Of a stretch of DNA of 64,000 bases, positions 41,979 to 48,747 are shown in pieces. The notes below the pieces were generated by a model. It did not search any database. It was not told where the DNA came from and was given only the letters and a program-made list of their open reading frames with translations. Source of the stretch: an uncultured Faecalibacterium sp. (GTDB taxonomy: Bacteria; Bacillota; Clostridia; Oscillospirales; Ruminococcaceae); assembly GCA_934525845.1 (NCBI GenBank), contig CAKSZS010000002.1, forward strand, positions 1-64,000. Reading direction: 5' to 3'. The position numbers and the translations under genes were made by a program. Position 1 is the stretch's first letter. Every line of letters begins with the position of its first letter.

Positions 41979-43244
41979 TTATTTCAGTCGGACGGCCTTT
42001 TCACCGGTGAAGTCCTCCCAGCGCTGGACGATCACGTCCACGTAGCGCGGGTCGTACTCCATGGTGTAGCACTTCCGGCTCAGCTGCTCGCAGGCGATCA
42101 GCGTAGAGCCGCTGCCGCCGAACAGGTCCAGCACGGTCTGACCGGGCAGGGAGCTGTTCTTGATCAGCCTGCCGCACAGCACCACCGGCTTCATGGTGGG
42201 ATGCTCGGCGTTGCGGGGCGGCTTGTCGCAGCGGATCACGCTGCTGGGCTTTTCGGTCAGCAGGGCCTGCGCCTTGATCGCCCAGTCCAGCAGCTCGTCC
42301 TTCTTCATGTGCCGCAGGTCGTCCGGCTTTGCGTCGTCGATCACGGTGGTCTGGCTGCGGTCGTTGATGAAGTAGTGGTTCGCGCCGGGTTTCCAGCCGT
42401 ACAGGCAGGGCTCGTGCTGCCACTGGTAGTCGCTGTGGCCGAGGACAAGGCTGTTCTTGACCCAGACCAGGCACCCGTGCAGGCCCCAGCCGGCTTCCCG
42501 GAACATGGCCCGGAACGCTTCACCCTCCGTGTCGGCGTGGAAGATATACGCGCTGGCACCAGTACGGCAGGCGTCAAAGGCCCGGCTGTATGCCTGAAGC
42601 AGGAACTGCCGGAACTGGCTTTCGGCCATGTTGTCGTTCTCGATCTTCTTGCCGTTGCTGCCCTCGTAGTTGACGTTGTAGGGCGGGTCGGTGAGCAGCA
42701 GATCAGCCAGCTGGCCGTTCATGAGCTGCTCCACGTCCTGCGGGCTGGTGCTGTCACCACACATGACCCGGTGGTCGCCCAGCAGCCAGATGTCGCCGCG
42801 CTGGGTGATGGGCTGCTCCGGCGGTTCTGCGTTGAAGTCGTCCTCTTTGACCTCCTCGTCAATCTTGATCTGGAGGTTCAGTCCAAAGTCGGTCATGTCG
42901 TATTCGATGCCGGTCAGCTCCTGCACCAGAAGCTGCAGGTCCCACTGGGCCACTTCGCCGGTGCTGTTGTCCGCGATGCGCAGGGCTTTGACCTTCTCGG
43001 GGTCCAGCTCTGCCGCTACGATCACCGGCACCTCCTGCAGCTTCAGCCGCCGGGCGGCCTTGTACCGGGTGTGCCCGGCGATGATCACGCCGTCCCGGTC
43101 CACGATGATGGGGGACTGGAAGCCGAACTCTTTGATGCTGTTGGCCACGGCCTTTGCGGCCTCGTCGTTGCGCCGGGGATTGTTGTCGTAGGGGCGGATT
43201 TCGTCCAGCCGTTTGTACTCGATTTGGTGTTTCGTTCCGTCCAT
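41979..43244 (-). CDS. ParB-like nuclease domain plus DNA (N4/N6) methyltransferase
   Basis: This 421-residue fusion has an N-terminal ParB/Srx-like domain (about 5-95) with VIIAGHTRYKAARRL. The methyltransferase part carries DPPYN (186-190) and LDLFGGSGST (about 375-384), the beta-class order. It likely methylates phage DNA against host restriction or marks packaging. It has its own late promoter, copy B. The following terminator-like stem and the terminase genes suggest late expression. Confidence 0.9.
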   Translation of the reverse strand: MDGTKHQIEYKRLDEIRPYDNNPRRNDEAAKAVANSIKEFGFQSPIIVDRDGVIIAGHTRYKAARRLKLQEVPVIVAAELDPEKVKALRIADNSTGEVAQWDLQLLVQELTGIEYDMTDFGLNLQIKIDEEVKEDDFNAEPPEQPITQRGDIWLLGDHRVMCGDSTSPQDVEQLMNGQLADLLLTDPPYNVNYEGSNGKKIENDNMAESQFRQFLLQAYSRAFDACRTGASAYIFHADTEGEAFRAMFREAGWGLHGCLVWVKNSLVLGHSDYQWQHEPCLYGWKPGANHYFINDRSQTTVIDDAKPDDLRHMKKDELLDWAIKAQALLTEKPSSVIRCDKPPRNAEHPTMKPVVLCGRLIKNSSLPGQTVLDLFGGSGSTLIACEQLSRKCYTMEYDPRYVDVIVQRWEDFTGEKAVRLK

Positions 43245-43268
43245 GCGTACCTCCCGGGCAATAAAATA

Positions 43269-43296
43269 GGCTCTCTGGCAATTGTACCAGAGAGCC
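43269..43296 (-). terminator. Hairpin overlapping late promoter copy B
   Basis: GGCTCTCTGG/CCAGAGAGCC, with the -10 hexamer of promoter B in its loop and TATTTTATT after it on the minus strand. It may end transcription coming from the upstream gene while initiating new transcripts. Confidence 0.6.
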
Positions 43297-43318
43297 GGGG
43301 ATAAAAACGTTATGACTT
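43281..43318 (-). promoter_or_regulatory. Phage late promoter, copy B (ParB-methylase gene)
   Basis: Minus strand: AAGTCATAACGTTTTT, then TACAAT 19 nt after AACGTT. The -10 is 37 nt from the start codon of the methylase gene. Confidence 0.72.
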
Positions 43319-43580
43319 ACTTTTTGGCCTTTGCCTTGGTGGTCTTGGGCTTGGCTTTGGATGCCTTGTCCAGCTTGGCATAGGGGTCCTTCCAGCCCTT
43401 GGGAAGGTCACGCTTGTCGATGTAGCCGATGTGGGCATCCCACTCCATGGCTGCCACGGAGCGGCAGTCCCGAAGCTCGCCGGGGGTCTTGGCTTTCTTG
43501 CGAAGCTCGGCTTCGCGGCGGTCGATCATCGCCAGAGCAGCATCCGAAGAACGGCGCTTCTGCATATCTTTTTCACTCAT
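43317..43580 (-). CDS. Small protein with Lys/Ala-rich tail, partner 2
   Basis: This 87-residue protein begins MSEKDMQKRRSSDAALAMID and ends in a basic tail KASKAKPKTTKAKAKK. It directly follows the ART-like gene at 43593 (12 bp gap). A similar tailed protein follows the other ART-like gene. The tail could bind DNA or act as a packaging handle. The function is unknown. Confidence 0.72.
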   Translation of the reverse strand: MSEKDMQKRRSSDAALAMIDRREAELRKKAKTPGELRDCRSVAAMEWDAHIGYIDKRDLPKGWKDPYAKLDKASKAKPKTTKAKAKK

Positions 43581-43592
43581 GTGTAAACTCCT

Positions 43593-44390
43593 TTACCAGT
43601 TGACTCCCCCATGCATAACCTGCTGCTTACCCTTGATCGTTTTGCAGATCGTCAGGGCTTTGCGGCTGTACGCGACCTTGTATTGCCCAGCGTCGTATAC
43701 ATTGTACCCGGAGCTGGTCAGCCAGATGGTTTTTAACTCACTAGCGCCCCATTGGGTGCCGGTGTGGTTGCTGATAAGGTATTTGTAGGTTTTCGGGTGT
43801 TTTGTCTGGAAGTTGGCCTGCGCCTGGAACAGCTCCGAAAAGGTTGCAATCTTTGCGTTCTTGTTCAGGAACATCTTGACCTGAGAACCATTGTGGCCCG
43901 CGTAATTTCGGGCGTTGCTTACCGCGTTGGTGTCAAGGTAGGTTCCGCTTCCGTGGGTGCCAAAAGAGGCAAACGCTGTGCGGCCCGTTTGCAGCTGGTT
44001 CAACGTTTTTACAGCGGTTGCGGCGTTGCCATCGTAGGGGATGTCGCTGTGGTACAGCTTATCCGCACTTGCCTTGCGGCGGGCCTTGCCGAAAGCCACA
44101 TCGTCCAGCACTTCCGGCATCTCATTCGCCAGTCCGGTTGCGTTGAGCCAGCGCTGGCAGAAGGTATCGTTTTGGGTGTGATCGGTGGCGATGGGTTGCG
44201 CTGCAATCGCCTTGACCGTATCCAGCGCGTCCTGATCGCTCATCTGCATCAGCGCTGCGGGATTGCCCTTGATCTGGGCCAGCAGCTGCTGCTCACGGGT
44301 CTGGGGTGCGGCCTGTGCTGCTGCTTTCGCTGCACCGCCGCCTCCGCCCATGCCGTGGCTGCCGCCCATACTTCCGCCTCTGCCGCCCAT
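43593..44390 (-). CDS. ADP-ribosyltransferase-like phage protein 1
   Basis: This 265-residue protein opens with a Gly/Met leader, MGGRGGSMGGSHGMGGGGG, almost shared with the protein at 44738. The C-terminal part has LYHSD (112-116), FGTHGSGTYLDT (143-154), ARNYAGH and IATFSEL, in an order like ART-fold enzymes. His stands where the catalytic Arg (YR) is found in the sister protein, so activity is uncertain. GGGAGG precedes the ATG. It has its own late promoter (copy C). Confidence 0.55.
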   Translation of the reverse strand: MGGRGGSMGGSHGMGGGGGAAKAAAQAAPQTREQQLLAQIKGNPAALMQMSDQDALDTVKAIAAQPIATDHTQNDTFCQRWLNATGLANEMPEVLDDVAFGKARRKASADKLYHSDIPYDGNAATAVKTLNQLQTGRTAFASFGTHGSGTYLDTNAVSNARNYAGHNGSQVKMFLNKNAKIATFSELFQAQANFQTKHPKTYKYLISNHTGTQWGASELKTIWLTSSGYNVYDAGQYKVAYSRKALTICKTIKGKQQVMHGGVNW

Positions 44391-44424
44391 GTGAATCCTC
44401 CCTTGGCCGTGAATTTCTCGGTCA

Positions 44425-44462
44425 AGGGTAACACAGATCGGCAGGGCAAAACGTTACGAGTT
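44425..44462 (-). promoter_or_regulatory. Phage late promoter, copy C (ART-like gene 1)
   Basis: Minus strand: AACTCGTAACGTTTTG, then TACCCT 19 nt after AACGTT. The box overlaps the stop codon of the preceding gene and lies 35 nt from the ATG at 44390. Confidence 0.65.
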
Positions 44463-44712
44463 ACTTTTTCTTGGGTTTTGCCTTGGCGGCTTTCTTCTTG
44501 GCTGCGGGCTTCTTCGCATACTTGCGGTACTCCGGAGCCAGCCGGGAAATGGGGCCGATCCAGTTGCCTTTGCTGTCGGTCAGCACGGTGCCGTCAGCAT
44601 CGGTCATGTTCGCGCCGAAGTGAATCGGACCCTCCGAAACAGGCGGGGTGTCGCGCTGAATCCAGCCGCCGATGATGGTGTCGTCTGCTGCGGAATTTTT
44701 CGACTTAGTCAT
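44461..44712 (-). CDS. Small protein with Lys/Ala-rich tail, partner 1
   Basis: This 83-residue protein starts MTKSKNSAADDTIIGGWIQR and ends AKKKAAKAKPKKK. The central part (GADGT-like MTDADGTVLTDSKGNWIGP) is different from partner 2, but the basic tail and the place after an ART-like gene are the same. TGGAGGTA precedes the ATG at 44712. Confidence 0.72.
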   Translation of the reverse strand: MTKSKNSAADDTIIGGWIQRDTPPVSEGPIHFGANMTDADGTVLTDSKGNWIGPISRLAPEYRKYAKKPAAKKKAAKAKPKKK

Positions 44713-44737
44713 AGTAAAAAATACCTCCAGATTGATT

Positions 44738-45571
44738 TTACCACACTTCAATTTCCAGCTCAAGAACCTTCTTGCCGCTGAGATAGGTGCGGGATGGGCC
44801 GAGCCGGGTGCTGCGCACGCCGGTGATCTTGTGATGGGTGCCTACCGCCAGAACCGCTTCGGACTGGCTGGGCTGGATGAACGCCGCGCGGGTGCTCTTG
44901 GCGGTGTGGTACCGGATCAGGATTTCACGGTTGCCGGAGCGGATGCCGCCCTGTCCATGTGTGCCGGTGCCCCTGCCGCCGGTCTGCGGCCAGAACGGAT
45001 TGTTCCGGCTGTCATAGGCAGTGGATTCGAGGCCGGTGTTCTGCCACGTCTTACCAACCAGCAGCTTGCGTAGCTGGTTATCGCTCATGTTGTTGTAGTT
45101 TGCAGGCAGGTTGCAGTGGCGCTCCAGGAAGTCCGAATGGTCGGCACGGTAGAGGGTCGTCTCCTGCCCGATAGGCTTTGCCAGCTTGTCCACCGCGTTG
45201 AGCATCCGCTGCTGCTGCGCGTTCAGGGGCTGACCGGTAGCGGCTGCCCAGTTGGCGTTCTGGCTCAGAGCTTTGCCGTTGCTCTGCATCACGGGGTTGA
45301 TGTAGTCGGTCACGCCTGCTGCCAGCTTGGGGTCTCGCGTCATCTGCTGCTGCGCGGCGTTCTCCATTGCGGAGACCTGCTGTGGTGTCAGATGCGGGAA
45401 GCCGTTTGCGCCGGTGGGAGGGCCTGCCTGCTGCACTGCCGGTGCCGCCTGAACTGCGGGCACTGCCGGTGCCGCCTGAACTGCGGGCATTGCCTGTGCG
45501 GCTGCTGCGGGCGTTCCTGCGCCGCCTCCCATGCCCTGGGAACCTTTCATGCTGCTGCCTCTGCCACCCAT
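44738..45571 (-). CDS. ADP-ribosyltransferase-like phage protein 2
   Basis: This 277-residue protein has a Gly/Met leader MGGRGSSMKGSQGMGGG, then an Ala/Pro/Val/Gln linker with repeated PAVQAA (about 29-48). A C-terminal domain of about 150 residues has the R-S-E order of ART exoenzymes: LYR (R142), LESTAYD (S183-T184) and QSEAVL (Q236, E238). Q-x-E resembles C3-type rather than arginine-specific enzymes. The ATG overlaps the DUF4417 stop (TGATG). Related toxins are known as packaged phage head proteins (T4 Alt) or MuF fusions, so virion delivery is a reasonable idea. Confidence 0.65.
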   Translation of the reverse strand: MGGRGSSMKGSQGMGGGAGTPAAAAQAMPAVQAAPAVPAVQAAPAVQQAGPPTGANGFPHLTPQQVSAMENAAQQQMTRDPKLAAGVTDYINPVMQSNGKALSQNANWAAATGQPLNAQQQRMLNAVDKLAKPIGQETTLYRADHSDFLERHCNLPANYNNMSDNQLRKLLVGKTWQNTGLESTAYDSRNNPFWPQTGGRGTGTHGQGGIRSGNREILIRYHTAKSTRAAFIQPSQSEAVLAVGTHHKITGVRSTRLGPSRTYLSGKKVLELEIEVW

Positions 45572-46245
45572 CACTGCGCCTCCTCTCCGGGCCTTACGCG
45601 GGCCGCCATGTTGTGCGGGAACGCCTGCCACGGGATGCTGTGCTCCCGCAGCAGCGCTGCCATTGCAGGCGGCGTCTTGCCGTAGACCAGAATCTCGGAG
45701 GGCTCGGTCTGCCGGATCATCTCTTTCAGTCCGTCCAGCAGCCCTTCGGATGCGTCCTTGTGGACAAGACAGCCCACCGTGCTCACGGCCACTGCGCCGC
45801 CCTTGCTGATGCCGTCGAAGCACCAGCTGAAACTCTCTTCGCCCGACCAGCTCGCTGCCGGAATGGCGCACACGCCGTTGTGCTGCAGCCATGCGGTGAG
45901 CAGCTGGTTGCGGTAGTGGTTCCAGTGCTGAATCGGGGCAGGGAAGTCGGTGTACAGCGAGAAGTCCGGGCCGATGACCAGCGGGCACTTTGCCAGCGCA
46001 TCGAGGTACCGCTCCGGCTGCCGCCAGAAGCGCTCGAACTGGTAGTCGTCGAGGAAGAAGTGCACGCCTGCGCTCTCCGGGTGCTTGCAGGTCAGCAGCT
46101 CATTGAAACCGATCAAATGATCGACCCCAAAGGGCAGCGGCAGGGCCTTGGTGACGGGGTTGCCCGCCGGGGTCAGCTCGAGGCCGTCCAGCAGAAACCA
46201 GTTGACCAGCTGGCCCGTCCTCATCCGCTCGTTAGAAAAACCCAT
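45571..46245 (-). CDS. DUF4417 family protein
   Basis: This 224-residue protein matches DUF4417 through HFFLDDYQFERFWRQPERYL (about 62-81), GPDFSLYTDFPAPIQHWNHYRNQ, and CFDGISKGGAVAVSTVGC. The family is common on phages and conjugative elements, and the function is unknown. It starts behind late promoter copy D and is translationally coupled to ART-like protein 2. Confidence 0.85.
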   Translation of the reverse strand: MGFSNERMRTGQLVNWFLLDGLELTPAGNPVTKALPLPFGVDHLIGFNELLTCKHPESAGVHFFLDDYQFERFWRQPERYLDALAKCPLVIGPDFSLYTDFPAPIQHWNHYRNQLLTAWLQHNGVCAIPAASWSGEESFSWCFDGISKGGAVAVSTVGCLVHKDASEGLLDGLKEMIRQTEPSEILVYGKTPPAMAALLREHSIPWQAFPHNMAARVRPGEEAQ

Positions 46246-46274
46246 GCTTCGCCCTCCTGTGTGTTATCCAGAAG

Positions 46275-46312
46275 AGCATAGCATGGGTTCGAACGCAAAA
46301 ACGTTACGACTT
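46275..46312 (-). promoter_or_regulatory. Phage late promoter, copy D (DUF4417-ART module)
   Basis: Minus strand: AAGTCGTAACGTTTTT, then TATGCT 19 nt after AACGTT, 30 nt before the ATG at 46245. The -10 has an extended TGC. Confidence 0.72.
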
Positions 46313-46336
46313 GCACGCACTGGCGGCTGCGGGGCT

Positions 46337-46399
46337 CTGTGACGGGTTTTGTGAGCTGGACGGGAAACTTTGCCGTCCACGCTGCTTCGTCCCTCACAG
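46337..46399. other. Structured intergenic RNA element before the late region
   Basis: CTGTGACGGG (46337-46346) pairs with CCCTCACAG (46391-46399) around an inner TGGACGG/CCGTCCA hairpin (46357-46379). It lies between the last early gene and late promoter D. There is no clear T run, so it could be a processing or antitermination site rather than a terminator. Confidence 0.4.
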
Positions 46400-46413
46400 C
46401 GGCGCTCTGCGGC

Positions 46414-46623
46414 TCATGCGTGCTGCAGCTCCCGCCAGACCCAGACGCGCAGGGTCTCGGGGGAAATGCCGCCGCCGTAGAGCAGTGCTGCCCGGTTCCA
46501 GCTGACCTTGCCCGGGCCGAGAAATACGATCTCAAAGGCCCGGCGGGTCAGCGGGTCCTCGACGGTGTCGATAAAGCCGCGCCGCTCTGCGCGGGAAAGC
46601 CTGCGGAATGCTCGGATGCTCAC
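46414..46623 (-). CDS. Small basic HTH-like protein, candidate late activator
   Basis: This 69-residue protein starts at GTG 46623, overlapping the stop of the SNF2 helicase gene. VSIRAFRRLSRAERRGFIDT and the later KVSWNRAALLYGGGISPETLRVWVWREL look like two helical units, the second HTH-like. It is the last early gene, 100 bp before the first late promoter, where siphoviruses often encode the late regulator. Function is by position only. Confidence 0.6.
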   Translation of the reverse strand: MSIRAFRRLSRAERRGFIDTVEDPLTRRAFEIVFLGPGKVSWNRAALLYGGGISPETLRVWVWRELQHA

Positions 46624-47993
46624 TTGCTGTCTCCTCTCTGTGCTGCCCGAATGCGGGTCTTGACGGCCTGCATCAGGGCGTTCTGGTCGGTGTCTTTGCG
46701 ATTCAGGGCTTTCACCACCATCTCGTCGGCCCCGCCTTTGACGATCAACCGGTGGACGATGACGCTCTGGGTCTGGCCTTGGCGGTAGAGCCGGGCCTCG
46801 CCCTGGGCGTACAGCTCCAGACTCCATGGCAGGCTGTACCAGACCAGGTGGTGCCCGCCCTGCTGCAGATTCAGCCCGTAGGCGCAGCTGGCGGGCTGGG
46901 CCAGAAGGACGTCCAGTTTTCCTGCGTTCCAGTCTGCGGCATCCTGCCCGGAGCGCAGCACGGCGAACCGGAGGCCCTTGTGGCGGGTTTTCAGCGTCTC
47001 GGCGAGCTGCTCCTCGTCGAAGCGGAAACCGTAAAACACGAGGGCTTTCTGCCCGCCCAGCGCGTCGATCAGCTCATCAAAGGCGTCCAGCTTGCACCGG
47101 TGGATCTGGTGCACCGTGCCGTCGGCGTCGTAGATGCTGCCGTTGCACAGCTGCAAAAGCTTCCCGGTCAGGGCTGCTGCCTGCTGCGCCGTGATGGTTT
47201 CGCCGTCCACGTCCAGCAGGTAGTCCTTTTCGAGCTTCTTGTAGGCCGCTTTGGCGGGTTTGTCCAGCACCACCGGGATGTCGTCGAGGATCTTCTCCGG
47301 CAGGGTCAGGTGGTCGGCGGCTTTGAAGCTCAGGACGACGTCCTTGATATGGCTCTCCACGGCTTCCGCGGCACCGTCCTTCGGCTCGTAGCTGTACTCG
47401 GTGGGCCAGAAGTAGTCCTTGCGGTAGTGGGTGATGTACCGCCCCAGCCGCTCGCCCTGATCCAGCAGGTAGATCTGGGCCCAGAGGTCCAGCAGGCTGT
47501 TGGGCCTGGGTGTGCCGGTGAGCTCCACCACCTTGTGGATGCGGGGACGCACCGCCTTGAGCGCTTTGAACCGCTGGGCGGCGTGGTTCTTGAAGCTGCT
47601 GGCTTCATCCAGCACCACCATGTCAAAATCCCACTTCCGGCCCAGTGTGTGCACCAGCCAGGGGACGTTCTCGCGGTTGATGATGTAAATATCCGCTGGG
47701 GCTGCCAGAGCGGCGCAGCGCTGCTTCTCGGCGCCCAGCACGGTGGAAATGCGCAGGTGCTGCAGGTGCTCCCACTTGGCGGCCTCGTCCTGCCAGGTGG
47801 CCTCGGCGACTTTCTTCGGGGCAACGATGAGCACCCGGCTGATCTCCAGCCGGTCGTAGATCAGCTGGTCGATGGCGGTCAGGGTGACCACCGTTTTGCC
47901 CAGGCCCATTTCCATCCAGAGCGCCACGCTGGGCTTTTCCAGAATGGCATCAATGCCCGCCTGCTGGTACGGGTGCGGCGTGAATTGCTGCAT
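46620..47993 (-). CDS. SNF2-type DEAD/DEAH helicase
   Basis: This 457-residue SF2 ATPase has Walker A MEMGLGKT (about 28-35), DEAS-type motif II VLDEASSF, and C-terminal motifs including YRQGQTQSVIVHRL. It is a short SWI2/SNF2-like phage helicase, usual next to VRR-NUC and primase genes in this phage group. It likely remodels DNA at replication or recombination forks. GGAGGTCAAA precedes the ATG. Confidence 0.9.
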   Translation of the reverse strand: MQQFTPHPYQQAGIDAILEKPSVALWMEMGLGKTVVTLTAIDQLIYDRLEISRVLIVAPKKVAEATWQDEAAKWEHLQHLRISTVLGAEKQRCAALAAPADIYIINRENVPWLVHTLGRKWDFDMVVLDEASSFKNHAAQRFKALKAVRPRIHKVVELTGTPRPNSLLDLWAQIYLLDQGERLGRYITHYRKDYFWPTEYSYEPKDGAAEAVESHIKDVVLSFKAADHLTLPEKILDDIPVVLDKPAKAAYKKLEKDYLLDVDGETITAQQAAALTGKLLQLCNGSIYDADGTVHQIHRCKLDAFDELIDALGGQKALVFYGFRFDEEQLAETLKTRHKGLRFAVLRSGQDAADWNAGKLDVLLAQPASCAYGLNLQQGGHHLVWYSLPWSLELYAQGEARLYRQGQTQSVIVHRLIVKGGADEMVVKALNRKDTDQNALMQAVKTRIRAAQRGDSK

Positions 47994-48027
47994 TGGTTTT
48001 GACCTCCGTTTCTTTTAGGGCAGCGCG

Positions 48028-48366
48028 TCAGTCGGTGAGCTCTGCTTCGCGCACCAGTCTTTCGTCGCTGGCGTCCCGCATACTGTGCACCAGCTTCAGC
48101 GCCTTCTCGGCGGTGCTGATCTCGTAGCAGGGAAACCCGAACTCCCACAGCCGGTCGTGCCACCACTCCTGCAGACCGCCCGCTTTGACCTTGGCGCCGG
48201 GGCGCTTGAGCTCCACAAAGGCGATGACACCGCCGGGGAAGAGGATCATCCGGTCCGGCACCCCTCTGTGTCCGGGGCAGACCCACTTCAGGCACACGCC
48301 TCCCTCGGCCTCCACGGCCTTGCGCAGGACGTTCTCGATGCTCTTTTCCAGAGGTTTGTTTGTCAT
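48028..48366 (-). CDS. VRR-NUC domain nuclease
   Basis: This 112-residue nuclease has the PD-(D/E)XK core of VRR-NUC: CLKWVCPGHRGVPDRMILFPGG then AFVELKRPG. It likely cuts branched DNA, working with the SNF2 helicase whose gene follows. The ATG at 48366 is set by GGAAGGAG. Its leader runs from the iteron region. Confidence 0.9.
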   Translation of the reverse strand: MTNKPLEKSIENVLRKAVEAEGGVCLKWVCPGHRGVPDRMILFPGGVIAFVELKRPGAKVKAGGLQEWWHDRLWEFGFPCYEISTAEKALKLVHSMRDASDERLVREAELTD

Positions 48367-48394
48367 TTGTAGTTTCTCCTTCCGTTTTGGGCCG

Positions 48395-48720
48395 AACATA
48401 CAAACATACAAAACATACCCAAATCCCTATAATCCCTCACGCGAAGCGTATAAGACTCTCACGCGTATACGCCCGCGCCTTATTTCCTTTTGTTTTTCCC
48501 CTTAAGAAGAAAAAGATTGTATGTTGCGTATGTTTTGCCCAGAAAACCCGCATGAACACTCACTTTTTCGTGCATACAAACTTTTCGGGCTTTGTATGTT
48601 GTCTGTATGTTCTGTATGTTTTGACCGTTTTTGCGGTGCTTGATTTCTTCGGTTCTCTTAATGTTTGCAAAAATCTCTGTATGTTCGTTACGCCGACCTG
48701 CTCTGTATGTTCTGTATGTT
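48395..48720. repeat. Iteron-like array, candidate phage replication origin
   Basis: GTATGTT occurs eight times on the plus strand (48519, 48528, 48594, 48605, 48614, 48679, 48705, 48714) and AACATAC three times (48395, 48403, 48412). Many are spaced 8-9 bp apart. The array fills the space between the primase and VRR-NUC genes. No gene is visible within it. Confidence 0.7.
48421..48582. repeat. 224-bp phage repeat, diverged copy B
   Basis: It shares with copies A and C the left end (AAATCCCTATAA, then a GTATACG-type block), the pair of GTATGTT words nine bases apart, and the 31-bp core at 48542-48572 followed by CATACAAACTT. The right third is replaced by further GTATGTT words. Confidence 0.82.
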
Positions 48721-48747
48721 CATCAAAGCGGTTTCGGCTCAATGGAG

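Noticed and set aside
48395..48720. CRISPR-like array
   Set aside because: The repeats are only 7-8 bp with no uniform spacers and occur in both orientations, which fits iterons and not CRISPR.
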